Positions 25,501-36,090 of a stretch of DNA of 64,000 bases are shown in pieces. Below the pieces are notes generated by a model. The model had not been told where the DNA came from. It searched no databases and worked only from the letters and a program-made list of their open reading frames with translations. The translations under genes were made by a program, and so were the position numbers. The DNA comes from Isoetes taiwanensis (taxonomy: Eukaryota; Streptophyta; Lycopodiopsida; Isoetales; Isoetaceae). The stretch lies in NCBI GenBank assembly GCA_021234155.1, contig JAJEKV010000002.1, forward strand, positions 39,421,841 through 39,485,840, read 5' to 3'. The stretch's first letter is position 1; the number at the start of each line of letters is the position of its first letter.

Positions 25501-25843
25501 CAAAAATGACCAGGTGTAACTTGGTTCCTAGGGTAATTTCATTTGTTTCTGGACGACATGGCGAAGTCTAATCTCCATTCCGGAGCCTTTGTACTGCCCA
25601 AACGACAAAGCACGTGGCTTTCTACATGGTTGACTGCAGGACACTTTGCGGTTTGATATGTTAGATCTTGATTTTTTTTGAACCTGCTTGAAGCAGGTTA
25701 CTTGAAGAGTGGATTCAACGGTCGGATGGGAAACCGGGCTCCGGGAAGGGAGGCATTGGCATTTGCCCTCCCGGAGGAGCACTAGTAGGAAAGCCTGCCT
25801 CGGTAACCTTTGTGATGTCCGTCTCCTGGGGTCTGGCCTCTCC
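22527..25843. repeat. Compound inverted repeat built from ~810-bp units with internal hairpins
   Basis: Unit starts with 'cttggtctcc...ggtaatgtcgatgtttcgag' are seen at about 22605, 23418 and 24228 (period about 812 bp), all on the plus strand. A shorter partial unit (about 24590-24940) follows, then a copy in reverse orientation (25080-25843). The block's outer edges are imperfect inverted copies of GGAGAGGCCAGACCCC... (22527-22572 versus 25843-25798). Every unit contains one small hairpin of the form CCTCCAAAACGTAAACCC / GGGTTTACGTTATGGAGG. Short open frames recur in each copy but carry no recognisable domain and are not conserved as reading frames. Confidence 0.85.
22823..22885. repeat. 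Hairpin copy 1 (CCTCCAAAACGTAAACCC arms)
   Basis: An 18-base arm at 22825-22842 pairs with 22866-22883 with one mismatch, across a loop of about 23 bases. The same hairpin occurs at 23633-23695, 24445-24506 and 24774-24836, and in reversed orientation at 25091-25154. Confidence 0.9.
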
Positions 25844-26925
25844 AACATGCCACGTGAGCTCCAACATGCCACATAGGCTCCAACATGCCTCGTGAGCTCT
25901 AGCATGCCACCCAGACTCCAACGTGCCACGTAGGCTCCAACATGCCACCTAGGCTCCAACATGCCAAGGTGGCTCCAACATGCCACCTAGGCTCAAGCGT
26001 GCCAAGGTGGCTCAAATATGCCACCTGGGCTCCAACATGCCACCTATGCTCCAACATGCCACGCGGGCCCAACATGCCACCTGGCATGCCACCTGGGCTC
26101 CAACATGCCACCAAGGCTTCAACATGCCACGTAGGCTCCAACATGCCACCTAGGCTCCAACATGCCTCGTGAGCTCTAGCATGCCACCTAGGCTCCAACG
26201 TGCCACCTAGGCTCCAATATGCCACCTAGGCTCCAACATGCCAAGGTGGCTCCAACATGCCACCTAGGCTCAAGCGTGCCAAGGTGGCTCAAACATGCCA
26301 CCTAGGCTCCAACATGCCATGTAGGCTCCAACATGCCAACTAGGCTCCAACATGCCACCTACGCTCCGACATGCCACGTGGGCTCCAACATGCCACCTAG
26401 CATGCCACATAGGCTCCAACATTGCCACCTAGGCTCCAACATGCCACCTTGGCTCCAACATGCCACGTGAGCTCCAACATGCCAAGTTGGCTCCAACGTG
26501 CCACCTAGGCTCCAACATGCCAAGGTGGCTCACAACATGCCACCTAGGCTTAAATATGCCAAGTTGGCTCAAACATGCCACCTAGGCTCCAACATGCCAC
26601 CGTGGCTCAACATGCCACCTAGACTCAAACATGCCACCTAGGCTCCAACATGACAAGGTGGCTCAAGCATGCCACATGGGCTTCAACATGCCACCTAGGC
26701 TCCAACATGCCAAGGTGACTCAAACATGCCACATGGGCTCCAACATGCCACCTAGGCTCCAACATGCCATCTAGGCTCCAACATGCCAAGGTGTCTCAAA
26801 CATGCCACGTGGGCTCCAACATGCCAAGGTGGCTCTAACATGCCACCTAGGCTCAAACATGCCAAGGTGGCTCCAACATGCCACCTAAGCTCCAACATGA
26901 CAAAATGGCTCAAACATGCCACCAG
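25844..26925 (+). repeat. 19-bp minisatellite array 2
   Basis: The same unit and orientation as array 1 (CTCCAACATGCCACCTAGG and variants), about 57 units. It starts directly at the edge of the compound inverted repeat. The two arrays therefore flank that block as direct repeats. Confidence 0.95.
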
Positions 26926-29728
26926 TTTAAAAAACATAGTTTAATGTAAAATCTAGCAAATTTATATCTTGTTATATATTAAATCCAAAGACATATGTTA
27001 TATGGGCGACAAATTATCAGGTAGAGGTTAAACATTTTTCGAACCCTGATCCCAATGGTTTCTTGTGCAAGGTCGTGCATTACACACATATATTGAGTTC
27101 AAATGCTAGTAATAAGTCTTGTTTGTTAGACTCTTAGTTTGGTTGAACCGCATGAAATAGCAGCTTGGGGGAATTATAAATCGTTTAATCGTAGCCGTTA
27201 GGTTGCACCAAAAAGGGTTGCTACCCCCATCGACAGGCACCCTCTCTTAAGAAAAACTAAACTGCCGGTATACTTGTTTAGTTTGCGATCCTATTGTTTT
27301 AGCTTAGTATGAAAAATCTGAGGCCCATATGGGCCATGGCCAAAATGACCAGGGGTGTGCATGCAGGCCACATCCAAGCCATTTAATTGGCCATGATCAT
27401 ATGACCCGAATATAGCAGAACCTATAAAAAAAATACCCCTGCAAAAATAATGAAACATATGTTGAAAATTAAATCTAAAACTTAATATATGTAGTGAGAA
27501 AAGTGAGCCAAGATGGATGGCCTAGATTTTGAGCTTAGATGGACCAGTTGAGATTGTGATCCTTTTAGTGTAATCCTATTTGTTGCACTAAGGAGATGGA
27601 CGGCATAGATTTTTGCCAAGATGGATTCGGTTGAGATTGCAATCCTAGTACTCTCATCCTATTGGTTGAACGAAATGCCAGTTTTTCCCTCTTTGCCGAT
27701 TTCCTCTTGCCTTGCTTGGGCGCGACCGGATCTGCAGACCACGGCGTCCGGGCGGCCACTACATCTAAGCCATGGTGATCTGTAGGAGCCCATGGTTAAG
27801 CTCCTTGTGCTGGCGGGCAATTCTCGATTATCCGGCGGCTCCACAGATTTTCGGTGGCACGGCAAAGCTGACCCTCAAATTTTCAGCGATTGGTTTCGGT
27901 AGCGGCTCAGATTCTCGGTGGCTTCGGTAGCAGCTCTTAAATTTTTAATGAGGTAATGTATTTGTGAACTTATTTGAAGTTTGATTTTAGAAGGCGGTAT
28001 GATATGATGCAACCCGTGGCGGCGACTATGGTCGCTGCTTTGTTTCTTCGTAAAACGTAGATTTCTTGTATCGCCAGATCCCCGCACTTTGTTTCTAAAG
28101 GGCATTCTTGCTTGCGGGATATTATTCTTCGCTTCTTCTCATTGTTCAATAACAGGCTCCGCCTTGAATCCTTGGTTTTGAAACTTGGAAAGTGAGAGCA
28201 TGTCCGCTGCGTTATGATCTTGGAGCCCCGACACGAGGGTTCATATCCGGAAAGGAGAGAGGAGGGAAAAATGAGAGGAATGTTTGTAACACTCTATTCT
28301 ATGCTTTCCAAAGTCTCAAAGAAAGGTATTTCTTTTATGCAAAACCATAAAATCGTGTTTTGTGCCACGAACAATGATCCGAACTAGAAACACTACTTTG
28401 GTCCGGATTTTTGTAGTCAAAACTGAATTATTCTTCTTCTTTTTTATCCAAAAGAGTTATGCATCTAAATGCAAACTGATTTTTTGGGTTTAACCCATGT
28501 TTCGAGGCGGATAAATCGACCATAGTTGATAACGCAATCGTCTCAGATCATTTTCAAAATTTATTGAAGAAGGGAGTTCAAAACAGGCTATCAGCAAGTA
28601 TCAGAATATAGCAGGCCAAGAAGGCACATCAAATCCAGAGTTGTCTCCAAATCCAGAGTTGTCTCCAAAGGCTAGCCGGCATAGTAATCATAGTTTTCCT
28701 TGAGTTCCAAGCTATTAAATATTGTCCTACTTTGCACTTTATGATGCAAAATAAAAAATTTCCTGTATTAAAGGAGAACATATTGTATTGAATTTCATGT
28801 ATTAAAAGAGAACATAACGATGAATGGTCATGAACTCAAGATCTTATGTTCACTTTTCCTTAAATAATATACGAAATTTGATTATATTGTCTTTTTATGT
28901 GCAATTAAGTACTAAATTAAGTACTAAATGAAATGTTGCACCAAGAAATATGTAACAAATTCTAAAAGTGACAAGGATACAATACTAAGAAACACTTGTA
29001 CAAAGCAAAAAAACAAGTGACCTTTTCTCGATCAATAGGTAATAACATCACATACTTTTAATTAGAAACCACAATGTTCTTATTTGTAACATTGTTTCCG
29101 GCGTCTTGATGTGCATTATTTACATGTAGACATTTATTTGATATGCCATGTGTCAATATCTCATTAGTTAAACAACCACACTAGAAACTCACGTTTTTTT
29201 CTATGTGTTATTATATTACTTTTTACATGTCCTCATTTTAAGAAAACAATAGCTAGATTTCAATAACACATGTAGTGTTTCGTAAATTAAAAAAAGGCCA
29301 TGCGTGGTTTTCTTAATTTTGCAAAAACAACATTTGAAACGACGTGTCCATATTGAGGAAAAGAACATTTGAAAATATTATTTTTCTATTTCCTACGTGT
29401 TTTTTTTATAGTTCTTTATTTCTAGTGTTGTAATTTAGTTTTTCAGGTGTAGTAAAATTAAAACCTATGCGTGCTATTTTAAAGCTAAACAACGCATGAT
29501 TTTACAAAAAACAACAGCGAAGGAAAAAAGTACACGTTGACAAAAATTCACAAAAACTATATCAATTTTTTCTACGCGTGGATTTTTCTGCCAAAAGACC
29601 ACCGTGGAAATTTTTTGCCAAAAACCACTGTCTCTTTGTGCAAATCCGGATAAACGGGCCACGTGGACTTTTGGGGCCATTTTGGTGTTGTTTTTGGCAT
29701 AAAACAACACTTTCGTACAACTAAAAAA
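26926..29728. other. AT-rich right arm of nested element, no gene
   Basis: No supported gene. An ~85-bp near-duplication lies at 27507-27668 ('agatggatggcctagattttg' ... 'cctatttgttgcac' twice). A 19-base duplication 'aatccagagttgtctccaa' lies at about 28635-28670. Toward the right end, motifs such as TACATGT and CACGT recur, as in the left subterminal zone. Confidence 0.45.
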
Positions 29729-29759
29729 CAACTGTGGACCAAAAATTGGGATCAGTGTG

Positions 29760-29990
29760 CTATGTGGTGCCTAGTGTGGTGAATAACGAGGTGTAAGATG
29801 AATGTCTGTAATATATGCTATGTGGTGCCTAGTGTGGTGAAAAATATGGTGTACAATAAATTATGTAATATATGCGTTGTGGTGCCTAGTGTGGTGAATA
29901 AGGAGGTGTAAGATGAATGTCGATAATAATATATGCTATGTGGTGCCTAGTGTGGTGGAAAATGTAGTGTGCAATAAATATGCTGATCAC
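29760..29990 (+). repeat. TGTGGTG minisatellite, right half
   Basis: Four units of 'ctatgtggtgcctagtgtggtgaa(t/a)aa' with TAAGATGAATGT-type spacers, continuous in unit and orientation with 11640-11981 across the nested insertion. Confidence 0.85.
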
Positions 29991-30004
29991 CTTGTTATCT
30001 TCCT

Positions 30005-31900
30005 TGCGGTTTGCAATTGTTCAGAAATTCAAGACGGAACATCCTAGTGTTATGATCAAACAGAGGGATGTTTGAAAAGTTGAAACCATGGTTTGTTGTA
30101 AAATTAAAGGACTTCAATAGTTCTTTTTGTATATACCATGTTAGAATCACGGATGCTAATAGATGGCTTCAATAGTATGAGAACTAAGCACCCAAAAAGT
30201 CACTGCGGTGCACTTGTCGACTTTTTCTTGGTCGGACATATATGGTGAATGCGGTGAATGTCCCCAATACAAAATAAGCAAGAAGTCTGTGGCAGGGAAT
30301 TTTATGTGAGAAAACTAGCTTCCAACCTTACCATAAGAGGGAATGCATTCTGGGTGAGTGTAAAGAGTGTGGGATTAAGAAGTTCCCTATCTGCCCACAT
30401 GAACAATCTAGTGATAGTGGCATGGTGAAGTGGGAATACCTAGACTATGAAAAAAAAGCAGTATTGAGAGATGGCAAAGAAGAAGTCTAAGCTCGTTCAC
30501 CAACACAATGAAACTGCAAGTCTTTCACTGGTGAACAAAATGTTGGAGAAGCTTCCAAATTTTCCTTTACACAACTTCAGATATAAGTGGCAGGCAGGCC
30601 AGTACAAAGAACTCCTTGATAACTTGCCTGGAGATGCTTACCTATCTGTGGTTGACTTCACGAGAATTATACTTTTAAGGAGCGAAATGAAGTTCAGTCC
30701 ATGCGCTGGGTCAACAACCAGATAACTATATTTGTTCAAATAACCTATCAGGTTGATCCACAGACAGACACCATTGAGAAGGAAACACACTACTATGTGT
30801 CGGATGATAGGGAACATGACACACTTTTTGTTCAACATTGTTTTATGAAACATTTTGAGTACTTAAAGCAGAAAGGCAATGTCCCCAAACAAAGACTATG
30901 TATTTTCGGATGGTGCTTTGCATCACAATTCAAAGCGGCCGGATCATTTTATTTTGTTGGAAGGTACGGTTGTGATACGAGGTCAACATGATGTGGAACT
31001 TCTTTGGATCAAACCATGGAAAAGGTGAACATGATGGGAAGGCAAGAGAATTGAAAAGATGGATCACGAGGTCTACGGCTTAAACATCCCCGACATTAAA
31101 CTAGATAATGCCCATGATGTGGTGAAAATTGCGAGAGAAACAATTTCAATGTGGTACATCCGAGTGGACCTAAAATGGAAGAAAAGTTCGAGATACTTAC
31201 GGGAAATAAAACCTGAGGATATCAACAGGAAAAAGGCTTGGGGTGCAGAGACAATTCCAGAAACCAGGCAAATTCATTCAGTCCATGGATTCAGCACAGG
31301 AAATCCAACACAGCTACATACCAGAAAGCTATCATGTTTTTGCAGCAATTGTTTGGATGGAAAATGGGACATGTGTGAGAACGAATTGTATGTAGATGAA
31401 TGGGACCTTGTAGTCGTTGAACCATCCTCCAATGTTCATGCGGATGTGGAAGAGACCCGCAAGTCTACCAGGCCACTATACTCAACCTTGGCAAATGTAC
31501 TTGCAGAAGCACTTAGAGAAGGAGACAGCTTTGCAGTTGCTGCACCTAAAGGGAACGAGGAGGATTCTGTATTTTGGATGTTTATATGCACCAAGCCAAA
31601 CTTTGAAGTTGAAAATGACTTCAAGCAGAACGGAAACTTGTTTATGAGAGGTGAAACCGTTGTGGAGGGCATTTACTATAGAAAGAAGCCTCAGTCAAAG
31701 GTGATGTATGAGTTGTTGACAAACGAGCCAAAGTCACTTGTATTCTCTACTCAAATTTGTGCTATTCGAGTTCCCATGCAAAGAGATCAAGAAAGGTGCT
31801 CGAATCTGTTTCTGTGCTAGACCAGGCAGATGAGGAAAAGATTCTAGAAAACTTGCCCGAGGTTTTATCTGATGAAGATAGCATGTCTGATGAAGAATAG
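30005..31900 (+). pseudogene. Transposase-like gene of outer element, main portion (frameshifted)
   Basis: Coding pieces in order: QKFKTEHPSVMIKQR then MFEKLKPWFVV (30035-30105); a Cys-rich knuckle CILGECKECGIKKFPICPHE (30344-30403); NYTFKERNEVQSMRW (about 30670-30710); HYYVSDDREHDTLFVQHCF (about 30800-30850); a core with FSDG (about 30908) and ASQFKAA (about 30928-30948); WNFFGSNHGKGEHDG (30993-31037); a second Cys motif CFCSNC...C (31337-31380); and an acidic tail ending DSMSDEE-stop at 31900. A related domain order (Cys knuckle, SDGC-x2-QFK, WNFF-GKGExDG, CFC) is known to me from uncharacterised transposase-like proteins in animals and seed-free plants. The fold and the acidic residue in SDG suggest an RNase H-like nuclease, which is inference. 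At least four frame breaks (about 30070, 30210-30260, 30665, 30905) and another at about 31795 show that it is dead. Confidence 0.65.
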
Positions 31901-32094
31901 CTGAACACATTCTTACAGGTTAGGAAATGATTCAGAAATTTTGAATATGTTGTTGTGTCTTGCCTTGTTTGGGAATAATATAAGAAACTCAATTCCATGC
32001 TCAATTGTATTTTGATGTCCCTTGCTTCAATGTAATATGTTTGCTTCTGATGTAATATGTAATTGTATTTTGATGTCCCTGATGTAACATGCCC

Positions 32095-32195
32095 CAGGTT
32101 CACCACATGTTTCACCACATGTTTCACCACATGTGTTTCACCACATGTGGTGACACATGTGTTTCACTACATGTTTCACCACGTGTTTCACTTTC
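32095..32195 (-). repeat. CACCACATGTTT tandem repeats
   Basis: Short units TTCACCACATG(T) repeat about seven times just downstream of the transposase-like gene, including the palindrome CACCACATGTGGTG. Their orientation is opposite to the TGTGGTG repeats upstream of the gene. Confidence 0.8.
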
Positions 32196-32538
32196 TGTCT
32201 CTTCTCCCGGCAGGATAGATCATACGAGCGGCTTTTCTACTGAAATGCTTTCCTTTTCCTTAAATTCTCTCGGTTCCATCAATTCCTCTCATCATCCTTT
32301 GGCTGACAGCCGTACCCGAAAATCATTATGGGATGGCGAAAATTAATGACCTCGGGCAACCCAAAAGGCCCGAGATGCCATTCTTCTTGCTCCCCGCCCG
32401 AAGTTTACATTTATTCTTATTACAGCGGTTCGGGGCGCGAGCCGGTTCTTGCCAGCGAGTCCCTTACAAGTTCTGATTTCTGGTGGGTGGGAAGCGGTTT
32501 TTCTGATTTACTGACTTCAGGCGGCTACTACAGCAGAC

Positions 32539-33178
32539 ATGGCCAACTTCACCTCTTGGATGCTGCAAAACGATGGAGTGCCGGAATGGGACAATGTGAC
32601 CAGAGAAGAAGAGCCCATAATACCTAGGCGTGCTGTCCCGATTTTCAGCCATGCAGAATGGATGGACATGCTCAGGATACAGAAATTACTCTATTCACCG
32701 GATGAGAATATGACCACAGAAATGCTGAAAACTCTCACCAGGAGGTTGAATTGTATACCACAGCTCCCAGACCTCTCAACTTACTCTGCCTCCACTGAAA
32801 TTTTTACACACCAGCATCTTTGGCCCGTTCCTCATACTATTGACCAGGATCTGCAAAGGTTGAGACCTTTTTACGCTTAATGGCTACCAAGCCTTTACGC
32901 TAAAATGAGTTCCTCTTTTGTTATGATAGGTTGTTTACTGAGAGGACCAATTCCTTCACTTCAGGGATATGTACTATCATCACAAGGCCTTGCAGGATGG
33001 ACATGGAGAAGCTGCTATTCTGTTTGGTAACACTCCACCATTATGGTTTTTTGCTTTCCCTCCAGAATGGGAGCAAATAGGCTGGGAAGCTGACCCGGTG
33101 GCCACTGATCTGGTGATCATAGAAGATGACGAGGAGGAGCTGGACCCAGATCTCTTTTTGATAGACCCACAGGAATGA
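32539..33178 (+). CDS. Hypothetical two-exon protein within outer element
   Basis: Exon 1 is 32539-32858 and exon 2 is 32965-33178, giving about 177 residues. The 106-bp intron (32859-32964) begins GTTGAG and ends in a pyrimidine-rich TTCCTTCACTTCAG. Splicing joins CAA-AG|G-GAT-ATG in frame. The product starts MANFTSWMLQNDGVPEWDN and ends in a strongly acidic tail (EDDEEELDPDLFLIDPQE). No domain is recognised. It lies 0.64 kb downstream of the transposase-like gene, on the same strand and inside the outer inverted repeats, so it may be a second transposon protein or captured cargo. Unlike the transposase it shows no frameshift. The start was chosen as the first ATG. Expression is unproven. 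Confidence 0.45.
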
Positions 33179-33334
33179 AAACAAGTGTATATAATCTGAA
33201 ATGTAACCTTATGTAATCATTTTATATGTTTAATATAAATCTTCACTCTTCAATCTTTACTGTTTAATTGACAGGGTGAAAGTGACACACAGAAAAATTA
33301 CATTAAGGATGAACGGAATGGGACAGAGAAACAC

Positions 33335-33607
33335 ATGATGAAACCCACCACTGGAAATCTGTCACATCAAATGCAAGTTCAATCATTCAAAAGCTGGCTG
33401 TGCAGGAAAGATTGGAGGGAAACCCTAAATCTAGTTTTGCATGCAGACATTGGCTTATCCCGATCCAGCTATGGCGGAAGGAAACAGAAGGAGAACATGG
33501 GCACAAACAATTTCGCCCGGTTCAAATGCGATGATCCGGTAAGACCTATAATTGAGCAAATAAACCCGAAAACAGAGGCGGATATTAGAGGAGCGGAGGA
33601 CCCATGA
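33335..33607 (+). CDS. Short hypothetical ORF (90 aa), possibly a third exon
   Basis: The frame is open from ATG at 33335 and is rich in charged residues (WLCRKDWRETLNLVLHADIG; YGGRKQKENMG). A possible acceptor TTGACAG precedes it at about 33274, so it might be a downstream exon of the preceding ORF, but I could not find a donor that avoids the stop at 33176-33178. Nothing is recognised in the product. Confidence 0.2.
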   Translation: MMKPTTGNLSHQMQVQSFKSWLCRKDWRETLNLVLHADIGLSRSSYGGRKQKENMGTNNFARFKCDDPVRPIIEQINPKTEADIRGAEDP

Positions 33608-34295
33608 ATTCCGAGGTATTCTAGGCTTAAAACATAGGTTAATTCCTCTCTGATGGGCTTAAAGAATTAGAAGCCAAGGCAGTGATAGGCGGTTGCCTTT
33701 CTTATTACTAATGATGTTGTTTTACACAGATGCAGTCAGGAGACTTAACAGAGCTGGTGCAGCCGGCCACGTGGTTCCGGGGTGGCGATGATTCTCGAGG
33801 ATGAGTTCGCAGCTCTCCCATGCTTGAGGAAGAGGATATGTTCATCGAACTAAAAGCAGGAAATGATCCATGCTTCAGCCATTAAAAAGTGCTCAACAGG
33901 CCAGCTGCATGGAGACACAACAACCTGAGACAATACTTTGTCATAAGTGGGAGCAGAAATGAGAAGCTCATGTTTTAGTGTTCTTTGGATTTCACCAACT
34001 ATTCATTCAGAAAAACTTGATGAAATCTTGGACATACTTGGAAGAAGAAGAGTTACTGAGATCTCACAATGCGGGGATCCGATTGAGGCCCAAAGAATCG
34101 TATGTCATCATTAACCTCTTCAAAAAAATTTATTATTATATCTCTATTGCATTTTGATAATACTAGAAGCTCAGGGTTATAGTTTTCCCTGATTTTTCTG
34201 CATACTTCATTTCATAAGAAGTATGAACTATTCTACCGGGTGTGGTAGATTTCCATATGTATTTTTCTCCCTTTGAAATATAAAAACAATGTTTG
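33608..34295. other. No supported gene
   Basis: Broken short frames only. Part may be 3' sequence of the preceding ORFs. Confidence 0.4.
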
Positions 34296-34370
34296 CATCA
34301 CCACAGCTTCACCACAGTTTTCACCACATTTTTCACCACAGCTTTCACCACAGATTTCACCATAATCAGC
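34296..34370 (-). repeat. TTCACCACAG tandem repeats
   Basis: Six imperfect units of (T)TTCACCACA(G/T) in CACCACA orientation, as in the other right-arm arrays of the outer element. Confidence 0.8.
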
Positions 34371-34929
34371 CAGGGGCATTGACCATTTTTTGACCCGTCC
34401 GAAAATGGAATGGCTCTCGATTCCCCGATAGTATCTTGAGTGATTTTGGTGACAAAGAATATATGGATCCCAAATTAGGTCCCCTGAATTGATATGAGGC
34501 CAAAATTCATTGAGCTCTGCTTTGTGCAAGCAAAGATTCTTGCAAGGCCACTAACTTTTGCTTGAGGGAATTACGTGTTTTTTCTTTTTCAGTTTCTTTT
34601 GAACTCTATTTCTTTTGAACCCGAGCCACCCATCTCATATTTTCCTATTTGCCGAAATGGTTTACCATATTTTGTTAGTGTGCGGATCATAGATTCTCGC
34701 ACCTTCAAATTCCTTGTTTGCATTTTATAATTAATGACAAAAGTTCAAATAACCGAAAGAAACAGTTGGAAACTTCGTGAGAACAATTAAAGCAAAACAA
34801 GTTCTATTGCAAAACAAGGACTATTGCAAAACAAGTTACGTCATTAATGAAAAGCCTTTACAAAGAATAGTCACAAGGACTATTGCCAAAAAAATTGAAA
34901 CCAGGGATTACAATACAAATCTAAACTAA

Positions 34930-35253
34930 TCAGGTGGGGGCCATCTTGAGCTCTATATGGAGGTCGTCCTCGCAGGCATACATCTTCATTTCGAGGAGTC
35001 GCTCCTCGTCATCATAACCTGCATGCACCCACTCAAGCACCCGCAATGAAGCGACAGCTTGATGATCCATGATGAGCTTCTCCACCTCTGGTGGAGTGAA
35101 CTTGGCCACCATCAGAATCGGGCCTCCTCCTGCGGTGGAGGAAGACACAGATCCTCCGCAGGAAGCCACGGATTCTGACCGTGCTGGCTGCAAAGGAGCA
35201 GGCACAATGGCCGGGATAGTGTTCCTGCGGAGTGTAGTCTTGAACTTAGCCAT
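34930..35253 (-). CDS. Hypothetical small protein (107 aa)
   Basis: The frame from ATG at 35253 gives 107 residues: a basic start (MAKFKTTLRRN), a Ser/Gly-rich linker, then a compact, charged C-terminal part with FTPPEVEKLIMDHQAVASL and EDDLHIELKM. The start sits in a strong context (CCGCCATGGC) after a CT-rich leader (about 35254-35310), typical of plant mRNAs. The frame extends further upstream to 35397, but that part reads into the minisatellite flank. No domain is recognised. It lies on the strand opposite to the transposase-like gene, in the right arm of the outer element, so it may be cargo. Confidence 0.35.
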   Translation of the reverse strand: MAKFKTTLRRNTIPAIVPAPLQPARSESVASCGGSVSSSTAGGGPILMVAKFTPPEVEKLIMDHQAVASLRVLEWVHAGYDDEERLLEMKMYACEDDLHIELKMAPT

Positions 35254-35392
35254 GGCGGAAGTGAAGGAGATGGACGGAATGGGGAAGGAGTGAAGGAGAT
35301 GGCGGAATAGACGATGGGGACGGAATGAAGCTGCAGGGCATCCATACGATTTTGGGAATGAGGCAGAAGAGGAAAGGGACGTTTGCATGCAT

Positions 35393-36090
35393 GCCACCTA
35401 GGCTCCAACATGCCACAGTAAAGGGTCAAGCATGCCACATAGACCGAAAGCATGCCACCTAGGCTCCAACATGCCAAGGTGGCTCAAACATGCCACCTAG
35501 GCTCTAACATGCCACGTAAGCCCCAACATGCCACCTATGATTCACCACATGATTCACCACATGATTCACCAAATGCACCACATGATCCACCACATGCACC
35601 ATTTGCATCACCAAACATGTTGGTCAATGGAAGTCAAACATGTAACAAAGGTCACGTAAAGGCTCAAGCATGCCAAGGTGGCTCAAATATGCCACCTAGG
35701 CTCCAACATGCCAAGGTGGCTCAAACATGCCACCTAGGCTCCAACATGCCACGTAAGCTCCAACATGCCACCTATAATTCACCACATGATTCACCAAATG
35801 CACCACATGATTCACCACATGCACCATTTGCATCACCAAACATGTTGGTCAATGAAAGTCAAACATGTAACAAAGGTCATGTAAAGGCTCAAGCATGCCA
35901 AGGTGGCTCAAATATGCCACCTAGGCTCAAACATGCCAAGGTGGCTCAAACATGCCACCTAGGCTCCAACATGCCACGTAAGCTCCAGCATGCCACCTAT
36001 GATTCACCACATGATTCACCACATGGTTCACCAAACGCACCACATGATTCACCACATGCACCATTTGCATCACCACATCTATCACGACAT
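35393..36090 (+). repeat. Higher-order repeat: 19-bp minisatellite combined with TTCACCACATGA units
   Basis: Three large repeats with a period of about 225-240 bp (starts near 35451, 35688 and 35916). Each contains 19-bp CTCCAACATGCCACCTAGG units followed by GATTCACCACAT/GCACCA units, then (in the first two) a shared spacer 'catcaccaaacatgttggtcaatg'. A 254-codon open frame (35452-36216) runs through the array, but it encodes only repeat translations (PHDSPHDSPNAPH, QTCHLGSNMP) and I do not regard it as a gene. Confidence 0.9.

Noticed and set aside
20636-26925. CRISPR-like appearance of regularly repeated short units
   Set aside because: The units are contiguous without unique spacers, there are no cas genes, and the genome is eukaryotic.
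27030-27060. A 'ttcgaaccctgatcc' string resembling a tRNA T-arm on the minus strand
   Set aside because: No acceptor stem, D-arm or anticodon arm could be found around it.
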